The notes under the pieces were generated by a model. The model ran no database searches and was not told the DNA's origin. It saw only the letters and a list, made by a program, of their open reading frames with translations. The translations under genes and the position numbers were made by a program. From assembly GCA_019348515.1 (NCBI GenBank), contig JAHWJF010000042.1, positions 1-6,524 on the forward strand: a DNA stretch of 6,524 nt. The letters are read 5' to 3'. This DNA is from Chloroflexota bacterium (lineage in GTDB: Bacteria; Chloroflexota; Chloroflexia; Thermomicrobiales; UBA6265). Below, one piece after another: positions 1-5,843 of the stretch; the first letter of the stretch is position 1, and the number at the start of each line of letters is the position of its first letter.

Positions 1-12
1 CGCGGGTTTGGC

Positions 13-1311
13 GTGCACTGGCGTGCGGCGGCAATTCCGCTTGTGCTATTCGCGCTCGCCCTGGCGCTCTCCCTCCCACGGCTGTCAACTCCGGCTGTCT
101 ACGTCTTCGACGAGCTCTACTACGCCTATACGGCAGGCAAGTTCGCGGCTGGCGACGAGGCGTACAGCACGGCGGTTCCACCTCGCGAGGCTCCGGCGAT
201 CGAGTGGACCCACCCGCCGATAGCCAAGCTAGTGATTGCCGGCGGAATCCTCACGGCCGGGGACAACCCGCTCGGGTGGCGCATCGCCAGTGTGCTGTTC
301 GGTGCCGCGGGAGCAGTTATTGCCTATTTCCTCGCGCTATCTCTCACCGGCAGTCGGGCGACGAGCGCGATGGCTGCCGGTCTACTCTTGATGGACGGTC
401 TGTACCTCGTCAAATCGCGAACAGGTATGTCCAACCTGTTCGTGCTGGTCTTCGCCAACGCCGCCCTGCTCGCGCTCGCCCGAATTCTCAGTGTGGCTCC
501 AGACCGCGCGGGAATGCCACTTCTCGCGACCGGACTCTTCATTGGGCTTGGGCTCGCGACGAAATGGAGTGGCATCGCGCTAGCCGGTCTGATCGGGCTT
601 GTGATCTGCTGGCGAATGGTCCGGCTCTGGCAACTCTCGCGAGGAAACGATATGGGCGTGGCGGCCGCCGCGCGCCTCGGTATGCGAACCTATCTTCGCT
701 GGGCGCCAATCTCGTTGATCGTGATCCCCGTCGCCGTCTACCTCGCGTCATACCTGCATTTCTGGTTCACCGGGCACGACTGGGCAGACTTCATCGCCTT
801 GCACCGGGACATGCTCACCTATCACCGGGATCTGGGCGTCGTCCATGACGATTCATCGCCTTGGTGGCAGTGGCCGCTCGCGGCACGGGGAGTCTGGTAC
901 TACGTCGACGGCCGCCGCCACGAGGGCGCCTTCGTCTTCGGTAACGGCAACCCGCTCCTGTACTGGCCGATGATTGTGGTCGTCGCCTGGGTCGTTATCG
1001 ACTGGTGGGGCAGGCGAACCACGGCATTGCTCATTCTCGTTATTGGGTTCTTCGGCCAATGGCTGCCCTGGGCGCTTTCCCCACGCGGCACCTTCATCTA
1101 CCACTTTTTGCCAGCGGTTCCACTCGGCTGCATGGCGCTGGCGGTGGTTCTCACAGGCGCTTGGCGGCAGAGAGGAGTTGCACGTATCGCCGCGGCGGCC
1201 TACACCCTGGCGGTGATCGCCACCTTCGCCTGGTTCTATCCGCTCTACACGGCTATCCCCCTGGGGTCGGAACAGGTCGATCTGCGGATGTGGCTCGATA
1301 GCTGGCGGTAG
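13..1311 (+). CDS. PMT/GT39-type membrane glycosyltransferase, 5' end uncertain
   Basis: This is probably a polyprenyl-phosphate-sugar-dependent protein glycosyltransferase of the dolichyl-phosphate-mannose protein mannosyltransferase (PMT) group, acting in the cytoplasmic membrane and transferring a sugar to exported proteins. The 432 residues read from GTG 13 form a polytopic membrane protein. After the first membrane segment (about 8-24) comes F-D-E-L-Y-Y with the acidic pair D33-E34, which in PMTs sits in the first external loop near the active site. It is followed by W-T-H-P-P at 65-69 and G-W-R at 88-90. K-S-R-T-G-M-S-N (134-141) has Asn where relatives usually have Asp. K-W-S-G at 184-187, Y-H-R-D-L at 270-274 and W-W-Q-W-P at 284-288 also fit, the last two matching the C-terminal PMT domain. 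The frame is open back to base 1 and GTG 13 has no clear Shine-Dalgarno, so the real start may lie left of the window. The exact sugar and acceptor cannot be read. Confidence 0.85.
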   Translation: MHWRAAAIPLVLFALALALSLPRLSTPAVYVFDELYYAYTAGKFAAGDEAYSTAVPPREAPAIEWTHPPIAKLVIAGGILTAGDNPLGWRIASVLFGAAGAVIAYFLALSLTGSRATSAMAAGLLLMDGLYLVKSRTGMSNLFVLVFANAALLALARILSVAPDRAGMPLLATGLFIGLGLATKWSGIALAGLIGLVICWRMVRLWQLSRGNDMGVAAAARLGMRTYLRWAPISLIVIPVAVYLASYLHFWFTGHDWADFIALHRDMLTYHRDLGVVHDDSSPWWQWPLAARGVWYYVDGRRHEGAFVFGNGNPLLYWPMIVVVAWVVIDWWGRRTTALLILVIGFFGQWLPWALSPRGTFIYHFLPAVPLGCMALAVVLTGAWRQRGVARIAAAAYTLAVIATFAWFYPLYTAIPLGSEQVDLRMWLDSWR

Positions 1312-1324
1312 CCGCGGCATCCCA

Positions 1325-1348
1325 TCCGCCCTAGCAGGGTTGAACGGA
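1325..1348. terminator. weak imperfect hairpin in the convergent gap
   Basis: The 44 bases between the two convergent stop codons contain TCCG-CCCT, loop AGC, AGGG, a five-base bulge (TTGAA) and CGGA. This could form an eight-pair bulged hairpin serving either gene. No T-run follows on either strand, so a classical Rho-independent terminator is not supported. Confidence 0.2.
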
Positions 1349-1355
1349 CGTCTAG

Positions 1356-2273
1356 TCAGACCCGATTCCGAATTCTCGGATTGGCGATCTCGTCCAGACC
1401 GACGGCGACGAGAAAGAGTCCGATAAAGAGGACGGCGATGACGATGATGGGGGGCACCCACCACCACCACCAGCCGTTAATAATCGCCGCGTTGTAGATC
1501 ACCCAGTAGAGCGTCATACCCAGCGTCGGTGCTTCGAATGGACCGAGGCCGAGCACCTCAAGACCGATGGAGGCCAGGATGGCGGCAGAGACCGAGCCGA
1601 CCAGCGACGCGCCGAGGTACGGCAGCAGGTTGGGCAGGAGTTCCTTGACGATGACCTCCGGATTGCTCATGCCTGACAGTCGCGCGACCTGGACGAAGCC
1701 GCGCTGCTTCAAGGTGAGCACCTGAGAGCGGATGGTGCGCGCCGGGAAGAGCCAGGCAAGCAGGCCGACGACCAACGCCATCTGATCGACCGTCAACCCG
1801 CCGCGCACGCGCATGCCGATGATGATCAGGATCAAGAGCCCCGGAATGGTCAACCCAACGTCGACGACGGTCTTGATGACGCTATCGACCAGCCCGCCGT
1901 AGTACCCCGAGATGAAGGCCAGCGTCGTGCCGAGCGCCACGCCGATGACGCCAGCGAGAAGGCCGATGCGCAAGGTCAGCGGCGTGCCCTCGACCATGAC
2001 CGCATACAGATTTCTTCCCTGTTTGTCGCTCCCGAAGGGGAGCTCCAGCGAGGGCGGCTGGAGCGGTCTTGTCGAGAGCGGGCGGTACTGAATGGTGTCG
2101 ACAGTGAGGTGTCCGATGACGACGAAGAGCAGGAGGGCCAAGAGGAGCAGGATACCGACGCCCAGAGACGGATTCCGCCTGAGATACCGGAGGACACCGC
2201 GGGCGGTCTCCGATCGCGCCCTCGTGGCCTGGTGCTGTTCCGGTGTGGTCAGAACCTGAGCAACACTACTCAT
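1356..2273 (-). CDS. DppC/OppC-type ABC transporter permease
   Basis: This is the second membrane subunit of a peptide/oligosaccharide-type ABC importer, forming half of the translocation pore in the cytoplasmic membrane. The 305-residue length is normal for DppC. A cytoplasmic N-terminus precedes the first membrane segment (about 38-54). The family hallmark L-P-F-G-S-D-K-Q-G-R-N lies at 78-88, in the external loop before the core domain. The cytoplasmic EAA loop that docks on the ATPase spans about 192-222 (A-R-L-S-G-M-S-N-P-E, then L-L-P-N-L-L-P). The C-terminus D-E-I-A-N-P-R is also typical. Five consecutive Trp (268-272) open the last membrane segment. The ATG is one base beyond the stop of the upstream permease gene, and its Shine-Dalgarno (AGAGGA) lies inside that gene's last codons, so translation is probably coupled. 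No ATPase gene follows. Confidence 0.95.
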   Translation of the reverse strand: MSSVAQVLTTPEQHQATRARSETARGVLRYLRRNPSLGVGILLLLALLLFVVIGHLTVDTIQYRPLSTRPLQPPSLELPFGSDKQGRNLYAVMVEGTPLTLRIGLLAGVIGVALGTTLAFISGYYGGLVDSVIKTVVDVGLTIPGLLILIIIGMRVRGGLTVDQMALVVGLLAWLFPARTIRSQVLTLKQRGFVQVARLSGMSNPEVIVKELLPNLLPYLGASLVGSVSAAILASIGLEVLGLGPFEAPTLGMTLYWVIYNAAIINGWWWWWVPPIIVIAVLFIGLFLVAVGLDEIANPRIRNRV

Positions 2274-2274
2274 C

Positions 2275-3279
2275 CTATGTCCTCTGATACGTGATACGAG
2301 GATCGAACAGCGGATAAATGAGGTCGAGAATCAGGGTGGCGAGGCCAATGGAAAGAATCAGGATAAAGATGATCCCCTGCACGACATAGAAGTCGCCAGC
2401 CCGGATCCCTTCATAGAGGACATTGCCAATCCCGGGATACGAACAGACTACTTCGACGAGCACCGCACCGGAAACCAATTGACCGAGCACGAGAGCGAGG
2501 GCGGTGGCCTGTGGCAGGAGGGCGTTGCGGATCGCATAGTGCAGGAAGATGGTCCTGCCCTTGAGCCCTTTTGCGTCGGCGTAGGTGACAAAGTCCTCGC
2601 CCCGGGTGGTGATCATCATGGCGCGCATACCCAACGCCCAACCGCCGAGTGACACGAGAATGATCGATAGAGCGGGCAGAACCGAATGACGCAGCGCGTC
2701 CTGGAGAAAGGTCGGGGTCAACGCGGGAAAGGTGCCGGGACTGTAACCGCCGGAGAGGGGGAAGAGCCGCATCCGGAACGCGAGAACATAGATCAGCACC
2801 AGACCGAGTAAGAAGAACGGGACCGCACTGAGGGAGAGCAACGGTGGCAGAAGAAACGACAGGAATTTCGGCGCGCGCGGCCACCCCATGAACGCCCCTA
2901 GCAGGGTGCCCACTACCCACGAAAAGAGCGTGGTCGTCGTCAGTAAGACCAGGGTCCACGGCATCGCCCGCCCGATAATCTCCATGACGCGCTGGGGATA
3001 GTTGGCGATGGAGTAGTTGAAATCGAGGCGGCTCATGTCCCCGAGGTAGTTGAGGTACTGCTTCCACAACGGGGTGTTGAGGCCGAACTTCTCATTGTAG
3101 ATCTCGATCATCTCTTCGAGACCCGACTGCACGTTTCCCCCAAGCGCCGCCTGCGAGATCAACTGCTCCCGGATCGGATCCTGCCCACCGAGCCGCGGCA
3201 GGAAGAAATTGATGGTCGCGGCCAACCAAACGATCAGGAAAAACATGCCGACGCGTCGCGCGACGTAGGCTAGCGGCAT
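2275..3279 (-). CDS. DppB/OppB-type ABC transporter permease
   Basis: This is the first membrane subunit of the importer, pairing with the adjacent DppC-type protein. From ATG 3279 it has 334 residues, normal for DppB. The N-terminus M-P-L-A-Y-V-A-R-R-V leads into the first membrane segment, ending N-F-F-L-P-R-L. A long external loop follows (about 30-105), then the core membrane domain. The EAA loop is at about 228-256 (D-F-V-T-Y-A-D-A-K-G-L-K-G, then I-R-N-A-L-L-P). The near-universal Y-P-G-I-G is at 281-285, and the C-terminus carries D-P-R at 326-328. An in-frame ATG at 3315 would add 12 residues (M-G-R-R-D-H-R-P-E-K-N-P). I prefer 3279 because GGAGAAG lies six bases upstream and the protein then starts as the family does. 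The gap from the binding-protein gene holds two hairpins. Confidence 0.94.
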   Translation of the reverse strand: MPLAYVARRVGMFFLIVWLAATINFFLPRLGGQDPIREQLISQAALGGNVQSGLEEMIEIYNEKFGLNTPLWKQYLNYLGDMSRLDFNYSIANYPQRVMEIIGRAMPWTLVLLTTTTLFSWVVGTLLGAFMGWPRAPKFLSFLLPPLLSLSAVPFFLLGLVLIYVLAFRMRLFPLSGGYSPGTFPALTPTFLQDALRHSVLPALSIILVSLGGWALGMRAMMITTRGEDFVTYADAKGLKGRTIFLHYAIRNALLPQATALALVLGQLVSGAVLVEVVCSYPGIGNVLYEGIRAGDFYVVQGIIFILILSIGLATLILDLIYPLFDPRITYQRT

Positions 3280-3285
3280 GGGATT

Positions 3286-3292
3286 CTTCTCC
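3286..3292 (-). promoter_or_regulatory. ribosome binding site deciding the DppB start
   Basis: On the minus strand GGAGAAG stands six bases before ATG 3279. It favours this start over the in-frame ATG at 3315, which has only a GGGAGA-like match four bases upstream. Confidence 0.7.
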
Positions 3293-3320
3293 GGACGATG
3301 ATCCCTCCTCCCCATCTATT

Positions 3321-3338
3321 CTCCCATCGCGATGGGAG
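3321..3338. repeat. perfect 18-bp palindrome
   Basis: CTCCCATCGCGATGGGAG equals its own reverse complement. It lies between the binding-protein stop and the DppB start, just upstream of the alternative ATG at 3315. In RNA it would form a short stem with a tight loop. In DNA it could be a protein-binding site or part of the neighbouring repeat. Confidence 0.8.
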
Positions 3339-3349
3339 CAGAGAGCAAG

Positions 3350-3377
3350 CCCCTCTCCCACAGTGGTGGGAGAGGGG
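3350..3377. repeat. perfect 12-bp inverted repeat of the CCCCTCTCCC/GGGGAGAGGGG type
   Basis: The arms CCCCTCTCCCAC (3350-3361) and GTGGGAGAGGGG (3366-3377) are exact reverse complements around a four-base loop. On the minus strand the stem lies in the message between the binding-protein and DppB genes, beginning 27 bases after the first stop. No T-run follows, so a full terminator is unlikely. It more probably protects the upstream message or partly terminates, as intergenic REP hairpins do in other binding-protein operons. The same CCCTCTCCC core recurs at 6283-6408, which suggests a dispersed repeat family. Confidence 0.8.
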
Positions 3378-3403
3378 ATGGAGTGAGGGCGTCGGCAAGA
3401 CTC

Positions 3404-5266
3404 CTACTGAGCTGCCGGCTTGACCGTGTGCATCACTAGTGGCCAGGTCAGGTGCCAGTGCGCGGTATTGACATACGGGTTCTCCGCGTCCGGCCAATTC
3501 GTCCAGTACATTGTGTTAGTCGGCAAGCGGTGGAGTCCCTGCGAGATCTGGATGTCCGGCAACTCGGGCAACCAAATCTCCATGCTCTTCGTCCAGATCT
3601 CCATGACCTTTTCCGTCTCGGTAGGACTGATGCCATAGAGCTCGTCGACGAGCTTGTCGTACTCGTCATTATGCCAGCGCGAGAAGTTGACCAGATGGCC
3701 GCCGGGGATCTTGGTCGAGGCGGACTGGTAGAGCCGCAGCGAGTAGTAGACGTCGGAGCTGTAGCTGCCGCCGTGTCCGAAGAGGCAGCCCGTGTAGTCG
3801 CCGGCGGCGAAGCGGTCGAAGATGTTCGGCGGCTCAGCATATGTCGCCTCGATCCCGGCTCGCTTTAACTGCTCGACGACGACCGGACCGACCGCGGTGA
3901 AGTCGAAGAAGCTGATGATCTCAAGCGAGATGGGCTGCCCGGACTCATCGAGCCACATGCCGTTGCCGTCTTTGCTCCACCCTTTCGCTGTCAGCAGTTC
4001 GTCACCCTTGGCCGGGTTGTACTCGAGGTACGGGTGCTCCTCGATCAGCGGTTGGACCGCTTCCAAGAATGGTTGGAGTGGCGGATAGTCAGGCACGAAC
4101 AGGGTGGCGGGGAGGCTTGCTCCCATCCAGGCGATGTCAATGATCTGCTGCCGGTCGAGATAGTAGCTGAGCGCCCAGCGGACATTGGGGTCGCTCCACG
4201 GCTCCACTTCGTTGTTGACGTAGAGAGAGTGCGGCCACCAGTCGACGTATCCAAATGGTGACTCCTGGCCAGTCCAGGTGGTGACCTTGTCATTCCCGCT
4301 GAAGACGGTGGCAAAGCCCGCCGGCTGGATGCCGGTCACGATATCGTACTGGTTGGCGATGATACCGGAGATGAGACCTTGTTCGCCGGGATCGGGCAGA
4401 TAGATGAACCGCTTCATCGCCGGCAGCTCGGCGACGCCCGCCTCGACACCCCACCATTCGTCGGCCCGGTCGAGAACCTTCTGCTCTGGCCCTGAGTAGA
4501 CCACGCGCCAGGGGCTGGTCGTCACCGGCCAGCCTTGCTCGATATCGAAGAAGGCGAACTCCGCGATGTCCTGGTCCTGGAAAATGTGCTCGGGCATGAT
4601 GTAGACGCCGATGTCGAACTTGTAGGCGACGAAATCGAAGAACCGCGGCGCGGGCACCTTGAAGTTGCAGACGACGGTGTTCTCATCGGCGGCCTCCGCC
4701 CCGTCGAGAAACTGCTGGACGTCGGCGCCCCACTTCACTGCCGATCCGACTTCGACCAACTGGTTGAAGGTGTAGACGACGTCATTGGCCGAGAACGGCT
4801 GGCCGTCGCTCCAGGTGACGTTCGGACGGGTTTTGATCGTCAGCGTCCTGTAGTCATCCGAGTACTCGTAGCTTTCCGCCAGCCACATCGTCGTCTGGTC
4901 CATGAAGGCGCTGTAGAAGGCCAGCGGCTCGCTCGTCATGTGCGAGCCAAGCTGATGGTTAGCGCTGGGAAGGAACGGGTTCCAGAGCTGATATTCGTCG
5001 AACTTGCCCTTGATCGAGCTGCGCACGGCGACCAGCGTCTGCTCGCGCGGCACCTCGGCGACCTGCGCCGCCGCGCGTTGGGCGATCATCGCGGGGGTGA
5101 ACGCGGCGTTCGTCGCCGCGGCAGTGCCGACCTGACTGCCAAGCCCCGCACCGGCTCCCGCCGCCGCGAGACCGAGCGCGGCGACGCGCTTCATGAAGTC
5201 GCGGCGACTCAGGTCTCCACTGATAAATTCCTGTGTGAGCGACTGCACGGGATCGCGCTTGACCAT
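3404..5266 (-). CDS. Tat-exported family 5 substrate-binding protein (ABC importer)
   Basis: This is the extracytoplasmic receptor of the importer; it captures a peptide or oligosaccharide and delivers it to the DppB/DppC pore. The protein has 620 residues. A twin-arginine signal is clear: S20-R-R-D-F-M-K-R with the arginines at 21-22, then an Ala/Gly-rich hydrophobic stretch (about 28-43). No lipobox Cys follows, so signal peptidase I cleavage is likelier than lipidation. The SBP_bac_5 hallmark W-S-D-G-Q-P-F-S-A-N-D-V-V-Y-T-F is at 152-167. Near the C-terminus Y-W-T-N-W-P-D-A-E-N-P-Y resembles, from memory, oligosaccharide-binding members of the family, but substrate is not established. ATG 5266 is chosen because AGGAGG sits nine bases upstream; an in-frame TTG at 5284 overlaps that ribosome binding site and is not credible. 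It is the first gene of the cluster. Confidence 0.94.
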   Translation of the reverse strand: MVKRDPVQSLTQEFISGDLSRRDFMKRVAALGLAAAGAGAGLGSQVGTAAATNAAFTPAMIAQRAAAQVAEVPREQTLVAVRSSIKGKFDEYQLWNPFLPSANHQLGSHMTSEPLAFYSAFMDQTTMWLAESYEYSDDYRTLTIKTRPNVTWSDGQPFSANDVVYTFNQLVEVGSAVKWGADVQQFLDGAEAADENTVVCNFKVPAPRFFDFVAYKFDIGVYIMPEHIFQDQDIAEFAFFDIEQGWPVTTSPWRVVYSGPEQKVLDRADEWWGVEAGVAELPAMKRFIYLPDPGEQGLISGIIANQYDIVTGIQPAGFATVFSGNDKVTTWTGQESPFGYVDWWPHSLYVNNEVEPWSDPNVRWALSYYLDRQQIIDIAWMGASLPATLFVPDYPPLQPFLEAVQPLIEEHPYLEYNPAKGDELLTAKGWSKDGNGMWLDESGQPISLEIISFFDFTAVGPVVVEQLKRAGIEATYAEPPNIFDRFAAGDYTGCLFGHGGSYSSDVYYSLRLYQSASTKIPGGHLVNFSRWHNDEYDKLVDELYGISPTETEKVMEIWTKSMEIWLPELPDIQISQGLHRLPTNTMYWTNWPDAENPYVNTAHWHLTWPLVMHTVKPAAQ

Positions 5267-5275
5267 CCTGCTGTT

Positions 5276-5281
5276 CCTCCT
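5276..5281 (-). promoter_or_regulatory. ribosome binding site deciding the binding-protein start
   Basis: AGGAGG on the minus strand, nine bases before ATG 5266, is a near-ideal Shine-Dalgarno. The possible upstream TTG start at 5284 runs straight into it, so the shorter protein is preferred. Confidence 0.85.
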
Positions 5282-5310
5282 CAATCTGGGTGGCTACCGC
5301 GCCACCTCCA

Positions 5311-5322
5311 GAACCGGGGTTC
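5311..5322. promoter_or_regulatory. GAAC-N4-GTTC palindrome in the importer leader
   Basis: GAAC-CGGG-GTTC has LexA/DinR-box architecture, but its central CGGG does not follow the R-N-R-Y pattern of the classical Bacillus box. It lies 45 bases upstream of the binding-protein start and about 80 bases downstream of the predicted transcription start. As an operator it would act by roadblock, or at a promoter not recognised here. Confidence 0.3.
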
Positions 5323-5411
5323 GAAAACCGCGTGCCCCACGACGGGCACCGAGAGAGGTTCTATGTCGGGCGACTTCCTCTGCCGCCGTTTGTCCTCGCA
5401 GACAGTCCCCT

Positions 5412-5439
5412 ATTGTTCCTGATTCTCCAGCTTTGTCAA
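5412..5439 (-). promoter_or_regulatory. candidate sigma-70 promoter for the importer genes
   Basis: Reading the minus strand, a perfect TTGACA (5439-5434) is followed after 16 bases by AACAAT (5417-5412), which matches TATAAT at four of six positions. Transcription would start near 5405, giving a leader of about 139 nt before ATG 5266. The match is good at -35 and only fair at -10. Confidence 0.45.
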
Positions 5440-5582
5440 CCGAACGAATTTTGTGGGCGCAGGTGCGGTACATCCTTGATCACGGGTCTTCCCAGCAACC
5501 TTCGGTTGTATTCACCTCGGCAATCGATCTCGAAACGGACCCGGGACGCCTAGCGAAGGTCCCACAGACGCGTCGTGCCTAC

Positions 5583-5611
5583 TTGACACGAAAGAACACG
5601 TGTTCTATTGT
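5583..5611 (+). promoter_or_regulatory. candidate sigma-70 promoter for the VOC gene
   Basis: A perfect TTGACA (5583-5588), an optimal 17-base spacer and TATTGT (5606-5611, four of six matches) make this the strongest promoter-like sequence in the window. The predicted start is near 5618, leaving a 226-nt leader before ATG 5844. The spacer is almost filled by a perfect palindrome, so the promoter is probably repressor-controlled. Confidence 0.6.
5593..5606. promoter_or_regulatory. 14-bp palindromic operator between -35 and -10 (LexA/DinR-like)
   Basis: AGAACACGTGTTCT is a perfect 14-bp palindrome placed exactly in the spacer of the VOC promoter. Its core GAAC-ACGT-GTTC fits the GAAC-N4-GTTC form, with R-N-R-Y centre, known for LexA/DinR boxes of Gram-positive bacteria. 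A protein bound there would block RNA polymerase. Other dimeric regulators, such as the TetR or MarR families, could also use such a site. Confidence 0.5.
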
Positions 5612-5647
5612 GGCGGCAGGGAAGCGGCGATCCAAGCGAATGTGTGA

Positions 5648-5727
5648 CGGCGGTGACGGCCGCCGAAGAGGGCGACCTAGGCGCCTCCCGGCACACGCAT
5701 CAGGCGCCAGTACTTCCTCCACTGGCG
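5648..5727 (+). other. structured 5' leader of the VOC gene
   Basis: Three possible stems occur in the predicted leader: CGGCGG/CCGCCG (5648-5653 with 5660-5665), GGCGCC/GGCGCC (5680-5685 with 5703-5708) and CGCCAGT/ACTGGCG (5705-5711 with 5721-5727). The last two share bases and so are mutually exclusive. I recognise no known riboswitch, and such short stems arise by chance in GC-rich DNA. Confidence 0.25.
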
Positions 5728-5826
5728 GGATCGCGCACCCCGCCTATCTCCCCGCTCCGGTTTGTCAGGGCCCCTGGCTATTTGGCCGTGGGTCAACTCA
5801 GCGAAAAGCGAGATATGAGAAACACG

Positions 5827-5832
5827 AAGGAG
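5827..5832 (+). promoter_or_regulatory. ribosome binding site of the VOC gene
   Basis: AAGGAG lies 11 bases before ATG 5844, slightly long spacing but the only good match nearby. It supports this start over upstream in-frame extensions, whose translation is unlike VOC proteins. Confidence 0.6.
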
Positions 5833-5843
5833 CAGATCAGGAC

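Larger units (their letters stand above)
5267..5843. other. divergent intergenic region, 577 nt, no convincing gene
   Basis: This stretch separates the minus-strand importer genes from the plus-strand VOC gene. Open frames cross it, but their Arg/Pro/Ser-rich translations look like noncoding high-GC sequence. It holds one candidate promoter facing each way, two GAAC-N4-GTTC palindromes, and several short stems. On the importer side these are GGTGGC/GCCACC (5289-5294 with 5301-5306) and GTGCCC/GGGCAC (5332-5337 with 5344-5349). Near 5496-5508 there is CAACC-TTC-GGTTG. On the VOC side the stems lie in the predicted leader. Confidence 0.7.

Noticed and set aside
853..1470. A 205-codon minus-strand frame across the end of the glycosyltransferase and DppC genes
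   Set aside because: It overlaps two well-supported genes and its Arg/Pro-rich translation is typical of a shadow frame.
3350..3377. Rho-independent terminator between the binding-protein and DppB genes
   Set aside because: The stem is strong but neither strand has a T-run after it, and the permeases need read-through or their own promoter, which I could not see.
5288..5301. T-box-like sequence GGGTGGCTACCGCG on the plus strand
   Set aside because: It has one base too many compared with GGGTGG-N-ACCGCG, no specifier stem could precede it because that region encodes the binding protein on the other strand, and no aminoacyl-tRNA synthetase or amino acid gene follows.
5315..5333. GGTTCGAAAACC, similar to a tRNA T-arm
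   Set aside because: The flanking bases do not form a 5-bp stem around a seven-base loop, and no acceptor or anticodon arms are visible.
4535..5422. A 295-codon open frame on the plus strand antisense to the binding-protein gene
   Set aside because: It mirrors the codons of a clearly real gene in high-GC DNA, has no family resemblance, and continues past the real gene's start into leader sequence.
5193..5843. In-frame upstream extension of the VOC protein (including ATG 5640)
   Set aside because: The added sequence is low-complexity Arg/Pro/Ser/Gly and unlike any VOC N-terminus, while ATG 5844 has a ribosome binding site and starts exactly where the domain starts.
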